64,000 nt of DNA from Lysobacteraceae bacterium (GTDB lineage Bacteria > Pseudomonadota > Gammaproteobacteria > Xanthomonadales > Xanthomonadaceae): contig QBLY01000013.1 of the NCBI GenBank assembly GCA_003241895.1, forward strand, positions 1 to 64,000, in the 5' to 3' direction. How positions within the stretch are numbered: the stretch's first letter is position 1; each line of letters starts with the position of its first letter. Positions 42,059 through 51,015 of this stretch are shown piece after piece. The notes below the pieces were generated by a model. That model saw only the letters and a list, made by a program, of their open reading frames with translations, was not told where the DNA came from and made no database searches. The position numbers and the translations under genes are program-made.

Positions 42059-43353
42059 GGGATGTCCTTGGCGAGCCGCAGCCCGGAAAACTGCCAGCGC
42101 GCCGGCGGCGGGAAGAAGTTGCGGTAGCTGGCGCGGACATGGCCCGGCGGCGTGACGCAGCTGCCGCCGCGCAGGATGTTCTGCCCGCTCATGAACTTGC
42201 CGTTGTATTCGCCCAGCGAGCCTGGCAAGGGTTGGAAGCCCGGGTAGGCGGTGTAGGACGATGTCGTCCACTCCCAGACGTCGCCGAACAGCTGGCCCAT
42301 GTCCACGCCGCTGCGCGCGGCTGCCTGCGGATGCAGCGCATCGCCGGAAAGCAGGTTGCCCCCGATCGGCGCGCTGGCGGCGGCGCATTCCCATTCGAAC
42401 TCGGTGGGAAGCCGGGCACCGGCCCAGCGCGCGAACGCGTCGGCTTCGTAGTAGCTCAGGTGGCACACGGGGGCATGCGGATCGCGCTCGCGCCAGCCAG
42501 CGAGGGTGAACTCGCGGGTGCCATCGTCATGCCAGTAAAGCGGGCGCTGCCAATTCTGGGACTGGCTCAGCGACCAGCCGTCGCTGAGCCACAGCGACGC
42601 ATCGCGGTAACCACCGTCATCCACGAAGGCGGCGTAGTCACCGTTGCTGACCGGACGATGGGCGAGCGCATGCGCCGGAACCAGCACGCGGTGGCGCGGC
42701 GATTCGTTGTCATAGGCGAACCGTGGCGACTGCGGCCACGCCGGTAAGCCGATCTCGACGATGGCCTCGGGCTGCGCCAGCCAGCGCACTTTACTGCCCT
42801 CGCCAACGCAATGCGCCAGGTCGCTCCGATAGGCGGGCCCGAGCGGATTGCACCAGAACGCATGCTTGATGTCGGTCAGCAGCAGCTCCTGGTGCTGCTG
42901 CTCGTGATGCGTGCCCAGCAGCAGAACCTGCATCGCCGCGTCATCCAGGTCATCCGCATCCAGGCGGCGGCCCATGCGCTCGTCAACCTGCGCGCGATAC
43001 GCCATCACCTCGGCCAAGGACGGCCGCGACAGCAGGCCCCGGTCGGGCCGGGCGTGGAAGGGCCCTACGCTGTTGTAGTAGCTGTTGAACAGCAGGTCCC
43101 ACGCCGCATTCACCGGCACATAGCCGGGCCGGGCGGCCAGCACGAAACGCTCGAAGAACCAGGTGGTGTGGGCCAGGTGCCATTTGGCCGGGCTGGCGTC
43201 GGACATGCTCTGCAGCAGCGCATCCTCGGCCGATAGTGGCTGTGCCAGCGCCACGCTTTGCCCACGGACCGCGCGATACCGCCCGGCAAGCGGTTGGTCG
43301 GAAGCTTTCAGGTCGCTTCCCTCTACGGTGGCGGACGAAGTGGCGCGCATCAT
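42055..43353 (-). CDS. egtB: Ergothioneine sulfoxide synthase EgtB
   Basis: A 432-residue iron enzyme that joins hercynine with cysteine or gamma-glutamylcysteine and forms the sulfoxide. The N-terminal DinB-like half carries the iron triad HX3HXE in HHEQQHQE, preceded by SPAKWHLAHTTWFFE. The C-terminal half is the formylglycine-generating-enzyme (FGE-sulfatase) fold with RLPTEFEWECAA, GDVWEWT and GSCVTPPGH. ATG 43353 is taken as start; ATG 43350 is equally possible, and no clear ribosome site distinguishes them. No egtA or egtC is in the window, so a cysteine-using version is possible. Confidence 0.95.
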   Translation of the reverse strand: MMRATSSATVEGSDLKASDQPLAGRYRAVRGQSVALAQPLSAEDALLQSMSDASPAKWHLAHTTWFFERFVLAARPGYVPVNAAWDLLFNSYYNSVGPFHARPDRGLLSRPSLAEVMAYRAQVDERMGRRLDADDLDDAAMQVLLLGTHHEQQHQELLLTDIKHAFWCNPLGPAYRSDLAHCVGEGSKVRWLAQPEAIVEIGLPAWPQSPRFAYDNESPRHRVLVPAHALAHRPVSNGDYAAFVDDGGYRDASLWLSDGWSLSQSQNWQRPLYWHDDGTREFTLAGWRERDPHAPVCHLSYYEADAFARWAGARLPTEFEWECAAASAPIGGNLLSGDALHPQAAARSGVDMGQLFGDVWEWTTSSYTAYPGFQPLPGSLGEYNGKFMSGQNILRGGSCVTPPGHVRASYRNFFPPPARWQFSGLRLAKDIP

Positions 43354-43444
43354 TTCGAGGATAACCCCCGCATGTGAACCAAGGGTGAGCATGGCGCCAG
43401 CGATGCGCAGGTCGCGCCGTTGGCGATTCCGCTAGAGTGCGCGC

Positions 43445-44641
43445 ATGAGTCCGCAGCATTCCCCCGCAGGCCCGCCGCGCGCCGCGCCGCTGGCCGATCT
43501 GGCCCGCGCGGCCGACGCCTTCCTGCCCACGGGCAACATCGTCTACCTCAACTGCGCCGCGCAGGCGCCGCGCCTGAAAGCGGTGCACGCCGCCGGCGCG
43601 GCGGCGCTGGCGGAGGGTGCTTCGCCCTGGCAGCTGGCCACGTCATCGCCAGCCGAGTCGACCGAGCAGCTGCGCGCGCAGGTGGCCCGGCTGTTTGACG
43701 GTGACACCGATGCGCTGGCCTGCATCCCCTCGGCGTCCTACGGCCTGGCCACGGCGGCTCGCAACCTGCCGCTGGGCGCGGGCGATGGCGTGCTGGTGCT
43801 CGAAGGCCAGTTCCCGTCCAACCTGCTGCCCTGGCAGCAGCGCTGCGAGGAAACGGGTGCGCGTTTGATCGGCGTGCAGCGCGCGCCGGGCGTGGACTGG
43901 ACGCAGGCCGTGCTCAACGCGCTGCAGCAGGAGGATCGCGTGCGCATCGTGGCGCTGCCGCAGGTGCGCTGGGACGATGGTGCGCTGCTCGACCTGGATC
44001 GCATCGCCGCGAGCGTGCATGACGCCGGCGCGGCGCTGGTGCTGGACCTGAGCCAGAGCCTGGGCGTGCTGGCCACCGATATGGCGCGCTGGCAGCCCGC
44101 GTTCGCGGTGTCGGTGGGCTACAAATGGCTGCTGGGCCCGCTGGGCTTGGGCTGGCTGTGGGCCGCGCCGGAGTGGCGCGAGCGCGGCCAGCCGATCGAA
44201 GCCCACTGGTCGGCGCGCGATGCCGGCGATGACTGGCGGTTCCCGCTGGCGCCGGCGCCGCCGTGGCGACGCGGCGCACGGCGCTTCGATGCCGGCGGGC
44301 TGGATGATCCGGTGCGGCTGGCCATGGCCGGCGCAGGCCTGGACCAAGTGCTGGCCTGGGGCACCGCAGGCATCGCCGACGCGCTGGGTAGCCGCACCCG
44401 GGCGCTGGACCAGGCGCTGGACGAGGCCGGCCTGGGCGCCTGGAAAACCCAGGGCCATGCGCCGCACATCACCGCACTGCGCCCACCTGCCGATCGTGTC
44501 GATGGGGTGCATGCCGCCTTGCGACTTGCGGGCATCGTCTGCACCAACCGTTACGGCATGCTCCGCGTCTCGCCTCACCTGCAGGTGGACGAAGCGGCGA
44601 TGCGCCGCGTGGCGGTTGTCGCGGCGGGGACGATGGGTTAG
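43445..44641 (+). CDS. Class V aminotransferase-fold PLP enzyme (EgtE candidate)
   Basis: A 398-residue fold-type I PLP enzyme of the cysteine desulfurase/kynureninase class. The N-terminal IVYLNCAAQAPRLKAV is the class V opening, LVLDLSQSLGVLATDM carries the PLP-ring aspartate, and SVGYKWLLGPLGLGW contains the Schiff-base lysine. EgtE, the C-S lyase that completes ergothioneine, belongs to this fold. The gene is divergent from egtB with a 91-bp gap, so it is a natural candidate for that step, but sequence alone does not separate EgtE from desulfurase-like relatives. Its stop overlaps the convergent prpF stop by 4 bp. Confidence 0.8.
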   Translation: MSPQHSPAGPPRAAPLADLARAADAFLPTGNIVYLNCAAQAPRLKAVHAAGAAALAEGASPWQLATSSPAESTEQLRAQVARLFDGDTDALACIPSASYGLATAARNLPLGAGDGVLVLEGQFPSNLLPWQQRCEETGARLIGVQRAPGVDWTQAVLNALQQEDRVRIVALPQVRWDDGALLDLDRIAASVHDAGAALVLDLSQSLGVLATDMARWQPAFAVSVGYKWLLGPLGLGWLWAAPEWRERGQPIEAHWSARDAGDDWRFPLAPAPPWRRGARRFDAGGLDDPVRLAMAGAGLDQVLAWGTAGIADALGSRTRALDQALDEAGLGAWKTQGHAPHITALRPPADRVDGVHAALRLAGIVCTNRYGMLRVSPHLQVDEAAMRRVAVVAAGTMG

Positions 44642-45840
44642 CCGGCGAACACATCCGCGGGCACCCGCACAAACCCCTCCATCAGCACGCGGGCGCTTCG
44701 GCTCATGACGGCCTTGCGCACCAGCCACTGGCCGTTCACCTGCATCGCCTCGGCGCCCACGCGCAGCGTGCCGCTGGGGTGGCCGAAACGCACCGACGTG
44801 CGCTCACCGCCGCCGGCGGCGATATTCACCAGCGTGCCGGGAATGGCTGCCGCGGTACCGATGGCAACGGCGGCCGTGCCCATCATGGCGTGGTGCAGCT
44901 TGCCCATGGACAGCGCGCGAACGTGCAGGTCGATCTCGCCGGCGGCGATGCGCTTGCCGCTGCTGGTGGTGTAGTCGGCCGGCGGCGCGATGAAGGCCAC
45001 CTTGGGCGTGTGCTGGCGCTTGGCGGCATCGGCCACGTCGCTGATCAGGCCCATGCGCACCGCGCCGTGGGCGCGGATGGTTTCGAACATCGCCAGCGCC
45101 TTGGGATCGCCGTTGATGGCGTCCTGAAGTTCAGTGCCGCTGTAGCCCAGCGCCGACGCCTGGACGAACACCGTCGGGATGCCGGCGTTGATCATCGTCA
45201 CCTGCAGCGTGCCGACGCCCGGCACGTCCAGGGCATCCACGAGATTCCCGGTAGGGAACATCGCGCCGCCGCCGCCGTCGCCTTCGCCCTCATCGGCCGG
45301 ATCAATGAACTCCAGCACGATCTCGGCGGCGGGGAAGGTGACGCCGTCGAGTTCGAAACCGCCGGTCTCCTGGACGTGGCCATCGGCAATGGGCACGTGG
45401 ACGATGATCGTCTTGCCGATGTTGGCCTGCCACACCTTCACCGCGAACGTGCCGCCGTGCGGCAGCCGGGCCGGGTCGATGAAGCCGTTGGCGATGGCGA
45501 ACGGCCCCACTGCCGTGCTGAGGTTGCCGCAGTTGCCGCTCCAATCCACGGAGGCGGTGTCGATGGACACCTGGCCGTAGAGGTAATCCACGTCGTGGCC
45601 GGGCTGCGTGCTTTCGGAAATGATCACGCACTTGCTGGTGCTCGACGTCGCGCCACCCATGCCGTCGGTGTGTTTGCCGTACGGGTCGGGCGAGCCTATG
45701 ACGCGCATCAGCAGCGCGTCGCGCGCCGGGCCGGGAACGCGCGCGGCCTCGGGCAGGTCCTGCAGGCGGAAGAACACGCCCTTCGAGGTGCCGCCGCGCA
45801 GATAGGTGGCGGGGATGCGCAGTTGGGGTGCGTGGGTCAT
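44638..45840 (-). CDS. prpF: 2-methylaconitate cis-trans isomerase PrpF
   Basis: A 400-residue isomerase of the PrpF family (two diaminopimelate-epimerase-like halves). The start PATYLRGGTSKGVFF, then PDPYGKHTDGMGGATSSTSK, and WSGNCGNLS are diagnostic; LSMGKLHHAMMGTAA marks the second half. In the methylcitrate cycle PrpF works with the AcnD dehydratase in propionate breakdown. The ATG overlaps the stop of a ParE toxin gene as ATGA, so prpF is translated behind a toxin-antitoxin pair that separates it from acnD. Confidence 0.95.
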   Translation of the reverse strand: MTHAPQLRIPATYLRGGTSKGVFFRLQDLPEAARVPGPARDALLMRVIGSPDPYGKHTDGMGGATSSTSKCVIISESTQPGHDVDYLYGQVSIDTASVDWSGNCGNLSTAVGPFAIANGFIDPARLPHGGTFAVKVWQANIGKTIIVHVPIADGHVQETGGFELDGVTFPAAEIVLEFIDPADEGEGDGGGGAMFPTGNLVDALDVPGVGTLQVTMINAGIPTVFVQASALGYSGTELQDAINGDPKALAMFETIRAHGAVRMGLISDVADAAKRQHTPKVAFIAPPADYTTSSGKRIAAGEIDLHVRALSMGKLHHAMMGTAAVAIGTAAAIPGTLVNIAAGGGERTSVRFGHPSGTLRVGAEAMQVNGQWLVRKAVMSRSARVLMEGFVRVPADVFAG

Positions 45841-46163
45841 TTGTTTTCCTTGGATTCGCCCATCCATTCCGGGATGTCCCGCTGCGCATGCAGGACACGC
45901 CAGATATCGATATGGGTTTGGATTTCGACATGGAGGATCAGGTACGCAAAGCCGTTGACCGGCCAGAACCGCAGCCCGTCCAGGTTCAAGGGCACCGCGT
46001 AGCGCGACGAACCGATGGCCGGGTGGCGCGAGACATGGGCGATGCCGTTCTCGACGGCCGCCAGGAACCGCTCGCCCTCCGCGAGGCCAGCTTGGGTCGC
46101 ATACCACCAGGCCGCCTCGGCGGCGTCACGCCGCGCGGCGCCGCGCCAGATGGCTGGCTTCAC
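45837..46163 (-). CDS. parE: RelE/ParE family toxin
   Basis: A 108-residue basic protein with the ParE/RelE fold signature. An N-terminal helix pair (ARRDAAEAAWWYATQAGLAEGERFLAAVENGI) is followed by HPAIGSSRYAVPLNLDGLRFWPVNGFAYLILHVEI and the final strand DIWRVLHAQRDIPEW. The last segment, RVLHAQRDIP, is typical for ParE toxins that poison DNA gyrase. It overlaps its antitoxin by 4 bp at its start and prpF by 4 bp at its end, so all three are translationally linked. Confidence 0.92.
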   Translation of the reverse strand: MKPAIWRGAARRDAAEAAWWYATQAGLAEGERFLAAVENGIAHVSRHPAIGSSRYAVPLNLDGLRFWPVNGFAYLILHVEIQTHIDIWRVLHAQRDIPEWMGESKENK

Positions 46164-46399
46164 TTCGCGTGTCGCGCGCGGATTTCCTCGCGCATTTTCC
46201 GGAAGGTGTCTGGGGTGACCCGCTCACCCGGCCCCGAGTTGGCACCTTCCAGCAGCAGGCCCCGCAGCTTCTCGACGTCACGCTGCTTTCGGATCAGCTC
46301 ACGCAGGTATTCGCTGCTTGAACCGTACGCGTGCTCGGCGACCTGCGCATCGACGAAGGCTTTCAGGTCATCGGGCAGGGAGATGTTCATGGTGGCCAC
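46160..46399 (-). CDS. parD: ParD-type antitoxin (ribbon-helix-helix)
   Basis: A 79-residue antitoxin. It begins MATMNISLPDDLKAFVDAQV, the ribbon-helix-helix DNA-binding part, followed by YGSSSEYLRELIRKQRD, the ParD hallmark, and a toxin-binding C-terminal tail. GTG 46399 is chosen over ATG 46390 because AGGAG lies 6 nt before the GTG and 15 nt before the ATG. A near-consensus promoter and a 17-bp palindrome lie directly upstream, as expected for an autoregulated pair. The toxin gene overlaps by 4 bp. Confidence 0.92.
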   Translation of the reverse strand: MATMNISLPDDLKAFVDAQVAEHAYGSSSEYLRELIRKQRDVEKLRGLLLEGANSGPGERVTPDTFRKMREEIRARHAK

Positions 46400-46410
46400 G
46401 GCAGGCTCCT

Positions 46411-46427
46411 ATGGCAAAGTTTGCCAT
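46411..46427 (-). promoter_or_regulatory. Palindromic operator of parDE
   Basis: ATGGCAAAGTTTGCCAT is a perfect 8-bp dyad around one central base. It lies between the -10 element and the parD ribosome site, so a bound ParD or ParD-ParE complex would block transcription. Position and symmetry fit autoregulation by a ribbon-helix-helix antitoxin. Confidence 0.75.
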
Positions 46428-46430
46428 CGA

Positions 46431-46459
46431 AGTTTACGCCTCCGCGCGGGCTCCGGCAA
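46431..46459 (-). promoter_or_regulatory. Promoter of parDE (and prpF)
   Basis: On the minus strand TTGCCG (complement of 46454-46459) is followed after exactly 17 bp by TAAACT (complement of 46431-46436), each matching four of six consensus bases. The predicted start falls at the edge of the palindrome at 46411-46427. Because prpF is coupled behind parE, this promoter may also serve prpF. Confidence 0.65.
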
Positions 46460-46499
46460 TGCGCGCCAGGCCCGCGCGCTTGTGAGTATTCCACCCCGT

Positions 46500-49109
46500 T
46501 CAGGCGGCCTGCGTGGCCGCCAGGAAATCTTGGGCGAAGCGCTGCAGCACCCCGCCGGCTTCGTAGATCGATACTTCCTCGGCCGTGTCCAGGCGGCAGG
46601 TCATCGGCACCTCGAAGCGCTCGCCGCTGCGGCGGGTCACGCCCAGCACCAGCGTCGCGCCCGGCGTGCGTTCGCCGATCACGTCATAGGTTTCCGTGCC
46701 GTCCAGGCCCAGCGTCCTGCGCGTGGTGCCGGGCGCGAACTCCAGCGGCAGCACGCCCATGCCGAGCAGGTTGGTGCGGTGGATGCGCTCGAAGCCCTCG
46801 GCGGCGATCACCTCCACGCCGGCCAGGCGCACGCCCTTGGCGGCCCAGTCGCGCGAGCTGCCCTGGCCGTAGTCGGCGCCGGCAATGATGATCAGCGGCT
46901 GCGCGCGCTGCAGGTAGGTTTCAATCGCTTCCCACATGCGCATCACCTGACCCTCGGGCTCCACGCGCGCCAGCGAGCCCTTCTTCACAACGCCGTCCAC
47001 CACCGCCATCTCGTTGGTGAGCGTGGGGTTGGCAAAGGTCGCACGCAGCGCGGTGAGGTGGTCGCCGCGGTGGGTGGCGTAGGAATTGAAGTCCTCTTCG
47101 GGCAGGCCCATCTTCGCCAGGTATTCGCCGGCGGCGGAGTTGGCCATGATCGCGTTCGACGGCGACAGGTGGTCGGTGGTGATGTTGTCGCCCAGCAGCG
47201 CCAGCGGGCGCATGCCGCGCAGCGTGCGTTCGCCTGCCAGCGCGCCTTCCCAGTAAGGCGGGCGGCGAATGTAGGTGCTCTGCGGGCGCCAGTCGTACAG
47301 CGGGCTCACCTTCTCGCCGCTTTCCACCACCACGCTGAACATCGGCTCATAGACCTTGCGGAACTGCTCGGGCTTGACGCTGGCCTTGACGATGGCGTCG
47401 ATCTCCTCGTCGCTGGGCCACAGGTCCTTGAGCGTGATGGCCTGGCCGCTGGCGTCATGCCCCAGCGCGTCCTTCTCGATGTCGAAGCGGATGGTGCCGG
47501 CGATGGCGTAAGCCACCACTAGCGGCGGCGAGGCCAGGAAGGCCTGCTTGGCGTAGGGATGGATGCGGCCGTCGAAGTTGCGGTTGCCCGACAGCACGGC
47601 GGTGGCGTACAGGTCGCGGTCGACGATTTCCTTCTGGATCAGCGGGTCCAGCGCGCCGCTCATGCCGTTGCAGGTGGTGCAGGCGAAGCCCACGATGCCG
47701 AAGCCCAGCTGTTCGAGCTCCTGCATCAGGCCGGCGGCTTCCAGGTACATCGCGACGGTCTTGGACCCCGGCGCCAGCGAGCTCTTCACCCACGGCTTGC
47801 GCGTGAGCCCGGCGCGGTTGGCGTTGCGCGCCAACAGCGCCGCGGCGATGACGTTGCGCGGGTTGGACGTGTTGGTGCAGCTGGTGATGGCGGCGATGAT
47901 CACGGCGCCGTCGGGCATCAGGCCCTGCGCCTCCTGCGCGCGCGCGGCGTCGAGGTTGCCGGCGATGCCCTTCGCGGCGAGATCGGCGGTGGCGACGCGA
48001 GCATGCGGGTTCGACGGCCCGGCCATGTTGCGGCCGACGCTGCCCAGGTCGAACGACAGCGTGCGCTCGTAGCGCGCCGTGGCCAGCGCGTCGGCCCACA
48101 GGCCGGTGTGCCTGGCGTAGGTTTCAACCAGCTTCACCTGCTCGTCGCTACGGCCGGTCAGGCGCAGGTAGTCGAGGGTGTTGGCGTCGATGAAAAACAT
48201 CGCGGCCGTGGCGCCGTACTCGGGCGCCATGTTCGAGATGGTGGCGCGGTCGCCCAGCGTCAGCGCGGCGGCGCCTTCGCCGCGGAACTCCAGCCACGCG
48301 CCCACCACTTTCGAGGCGCGCAGAAACTCGGTCAGCGCCAGCACGATGTCGGTGGCGGTGATGCCAGGCTGCGGGCGCCCGGTCAATTCAACGCCGATGA
48401 TGTCGGGCAGGCGCATCCACGACGCGCGGCCCAGCATCACGTTCTCGGCCTCCAGGCCGCCGACGCCAATGGCGATCACGCCCAGCGCGTCCACGTGCGG
48501 CGTGTGGCTGTCGGTGCCCACGCAGGTGTCGGGATAGGCCACGCCGTCGAGCACGCCGATCACCGGGCTCATTCGCTCCAGGTTGATCTGGTGCATGATC
48601 CCGTTGCCCGGCGGGATCACGTCCACGTTCTTGAACGCGCGCTTGGTCCAGTCAATGAAATGGAAGCGGTCTTCGTTGCGGCGGTCTTCGATGGCGCGGT
48701 TCTTGGTGAACGCATCGGGGTCGAAGCCGCCGCACTCCACCGCCAGCGAGTGGTCCACGATCAGCTGCACCGGCACCACCGGGTTCACCTGGGCCGGGTC
48801 GCCGCCCTGGTCGGCGATGGCGTCGCGCAGGCCGGCCAGGTCCACCAGCGCGGTCTGGCCCAGGATGTCGTGGCAGACCACGCGCGCCGGGAACCACGGG
48901 AAGTCGAGGTCGCGTCTGCGCTCGATCAGCTGGCGCAGCGAGGCGTCCAGCGTATCCGGGTCGCAGCGTCGCACCAGGTTCTCGGCCAGCACGCGCGACA
49001 CGTAGGGCAGCCCGTTCCAGGCGCCGGGCTGCAGCGCCTCGACGGCGCCGCGGGCGTCGAAATGGTCCAGCGAGGTTCCGGGCAGCGGCTTGCGGTGGGT
49101 GGTGTTCAT
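46500..49109 (-). CDS. acnD: Fe/S-dependent 2-methylisocitrate dehydratase AcnD
   Basis: An 869-residue aconitase-superfamily enzyme of the methylcitrate cycle. Cluster cysteines are readable at about 408 (ITSCTNTSNP) and in the ACTTCNGMSG segment at about 472-480. The swivel domain ends with GSSRDWAAKGVRLAGV and FERIHRTNLLGMGVLPLEF. AcnD is distinguished from AcnA by length (~865) and by its partner prpF, which here lies 660 bp downstream behind a parDE module. prpB, prpC and prpR are not in the window. The gene is divergent from an Omp85-like gene. Confidence 0.93.
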   Translation of the reverse strand: MNTTHRKPLPGTSLDHFDARGAVEALQPGAWNGLPYVSRVLAENLVRRCDPDTLDASLRQLIERRRDLDFPWFPARVVCHDILGQTALVDLAGLRDAIADQGGDPAQVNPVVPVQLIVDHSLAVECGGFDPDAFTKNRAIEDRRNEDRFHFIDWTKRAFKNVDVIPPGNGIMHQINLERMSPVIGVLDGVAYPDTCVGTDSHTPHVDALGVIAIGVGGLEAENVMLGRASWMRLPDIIGVELTGRPQPGITATDIVLALTEFLRASKVVGAWLEFRGEGAAALTLGDRATISNMAPEYGATAAMFFIDANTLDYLRLTGRSDEQVKLVETYARHTGLWADALATARYERTLSFDLGSVGRNMAGPSNPHARVATADLAAKGIAGNLDAARAQEAQGLMPDGAVIIAAITSCTNTSNPRNVIAAALLARNANRAGLTRKPWVKSSLAPGSKTVAMYLEAAGLMQELEQLGFGIVGFACTTCNGMSGALDPLIQKEIVDRDLYATAVLSGNRNFDGRIHPYAKQAFLASPPLVVAYAIAGTIRFDIEKDALGHDASGQAITLKDLWPSDEEIDAIVKASVKPEQFRKVYEPMFSVVVESGEKVSPLYDWRPQSTYIRRPPYWEGALAGERTLRGMRPLALLGDNITTDHLSPSNAIMANSAAGEYLAKMGLPEEDFNSYATHRGDHLTALRATFANPTLTNEMAVVDGVVKKGSLARVEPEGQVMRMWEAIETYLQRAQPLIIIAGADYGQGSSRDWAAKGVRLAGVEVIAAEGFERIHRTNLLGMGVLPLEFAPGTTRRTLGLDGTETYDVIGERTPGATLVLGVTRRSGERFEVPMTCRLDTAEEVSIYEAGGVLQRFAQDFLAATQAA

Positions 49110-49241
49110 GGCGGACTCGGGATCGGGAGAACGCTATTATCCGGCAACGGGCGGAACGCGGTCACCCCCGGCCAGGGCAACGGCGCGGGCCGATTGATAT
49201 TCATCAAGCTGGACAGCGGTTGGCTGTGTCAGGATGCCGTC

Positions 49242-50954
49242 GTGGACTCTTCCCAGCGGTTGCACCGCTCCTCCTCCCAGCGTGCCTGGGGCCGTGCGGG
49301 CTTCCTCGCCTGCCTGCTCGCAGGGGCTGGGCTGGCCACATCGCCAACCTTGGTTGAGGCCGCAGCGCCTACCGTGGCTCCGGCAGCAGCGGAACGTGCC
49401 GCCGGCGTCCCCGACGACGCCACGCTGGAAGCCGCCGGCGCCGTCATCGGCTCGATCACCATCGTCCGCAACAACGTCTTCGACACCTCGCTGGACGAGG
49501 AAAACAAGGCCCCCTACCGTGTCGCCAACCGGCTGCACGTGCTCACCCGCGAATCGGTCATCCGCAAGCAGCTGCTGTTCGCGCCGGGCGACCCCTATTC
49601 GCACCGCCTGCTCGAGGAAACGGCCAGGCTGCTGCGGGCACAGACCTACCTGCGCGAGGCCGAACTGCGCCCCGTGCGCTACGCCGACGGCGCGGTCGAC
49701 ATCCGGGTGGAAACCCGGGACGTCTGGACCCTCAACCCGGGCATCTCAGGCGGCCGCAAGGGTGGCGCCAACAGCTTCGGCATCGAGCTGGAGGAAAACA
49801 ACCTGTTCGGTACCGGCGCTTCGCTGGCACTGTCGCGGCGCACCGACAGCGATCGCAACGAGACCCTGCTGCGCTACGCCAACGCCCATCTTTTCCGGCC
49901 CTGGGTCGGCCTGACCGCCGAGATCAACCAGAACAGCGACGGCAACGGCGGCGCACTGGGCGTGGAAAAAACCTTCCACGCACTCGACACCCGTCGCGCC
50001 TGGGGGCTGTCGGGCGGCCAGCTCAGCCTCACCCAGGGCCTGTACGCACGCGGCGACAAGGTCAGCGAGTTCCGCCAGAAAAACCAGGACTTCAACGCCT
50101 GGTGGGGTTGGTCACGCGGCCTGCGCGAAGGCCACGTCAGTCGCTACTCGGTCGGCCTGCGCAAGCTCGAGCGCCAATTCCAGCCCTCGCTTGACCCGGC
50201 CCTGGTCGGCCCGCTGCCCCAAGACCGCAACCTGGTCGGGCCCTGGATCAGCATCGAATCGATCCGCGACGACTGGGCCCTGCTGCGCAACTACGACCAG
50301 ATCGGCATCACCGAGGACGAACTGCTGGGCCGGCGTTACCTGCTGCGCGTGGGTCGCTCGGACACGGGCATGGGCGCCGACCGTGACGCGTGGTGGCTGG
50401 AGGCGGAGGCCAGCCGCGGGTACCGCCTGCCGGAACGCTCGCAGCTGCGCCTGTCGTCGGCGCTGTCCGGACGCTGGGAAGACGGCGACAGCCGCGACCT
50501 GCGGCTCACCGGCAGCGCCCGCTTCTATCGCGAAACCGGCCGCAACCGGCTGTTCTTCGCCATCCTGGACGGGCAGTACGGGCGCAACCTCGACCTCGAC
50601 AACCCCACCTACCTGGGCGGCGACAACGGCCTGCGCGGCTACCCGCAGCGCTGGGCCTCCGGCGAAAGCTTTGCCCGCCTGAGCGTCGAACAGCGCTACT
50701 ACACCGACTGGTTCCCCTGGCGTTTGTTCCGGGTGGGCGGCGCGATTTTCGCCGACGTCGGCCGCACCTGGGGTCGCAACGGCTTGGGCACACAGAACCC
50801 CGGCATCCTGGCCGACATTGGCGTCGGCCTTCGCCTGAGCAACAGCCGCAGCGCCTTCGCCCGGGTGATCCACGTCGACCTGGCGATCCCGCTCGATTCC
50901 GACCCGTCGCTGAAAAACGTCGAATTCCTGATCGAGGCGCGCCGCGAGTTCTGA
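49242..50954 (+). CDS. Omp85/BamA-superfamily outer-membrane protein with one POTRA-like domain
   Basis: A 570-residue exported protein. An N-terminal signal region (~10-45, with LACLLAGAGLATSP) is followed by one POTRA-like domain (~65-150, with IGSITIVRNNVFDTS, FAPGDPYSHRLLEETARLLR and VDIRVETRDVW). The C-terminal ~400 residues are a beta-barrel with the Omp85 lid-loop motif as NGLRGYPQRW and a terminal phenylalanine (EARREF). Such proteins insert or secrete proteins at the outer membrane; one POTRA is fewer than BamA (five) or TamA (three). GTG 49242 is the best start. It may be a small surface-antigen relative; the substrate is unknown. Confidence 0.8.
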   Translation: MDSSQRLHRSSSQRAWGRAGFLACLLAGAGLATSPTLVEAAAPTVAPAAAERAAGVPDDATLEAAGAVIGSITIVRNNVFDTSLDEENKAPYRVANRLHVLTRESVIRKQLLFAPGDPYSHRLLEETARLLRAQTYLREAELRPVRYADGAVDIRVETRDVWTLNPGISGGRKGGANSFGIELEENNLFGTGASLALSRRTDSDRNETLLRYANAHLFRPWVGLTAEINQNSDGNGGALGVEKTFHALDTRRAWGLSGGQLSLTQGLYARGDKVSEFRQKNQDFNAWWGWSRGLREGHVSRYSVGLRKLERQFQPSLDPALVGPLPQDRNLVGPWISIESIRDDWALLRNYDQIGITEDELLGRRYLLRVGRSDTGMGADRDAWWLEAEASRGYRLPERSQLRLSSALSGRWEDGDSRDLRLTGSARFYRETGRNRLFFAILDGQYGRNLDLDNPTYLGGDNGLRGYPQRWASGESFARLSVEQRYYTDWFPWRLFRVGGAIFADVGRTWGRNGLGTQNPGILADIGVGLRLSNSRSAFARVIHVDLAIPLDSDPSLKNVEFLIEARREF

Positions 50955-51015
50955 TCGGCGCCGGCGTCGCGGATCAAGGCCAAGGTCTGCAGCGCACTGC
51001 AGGCGGCGCGCGCGG

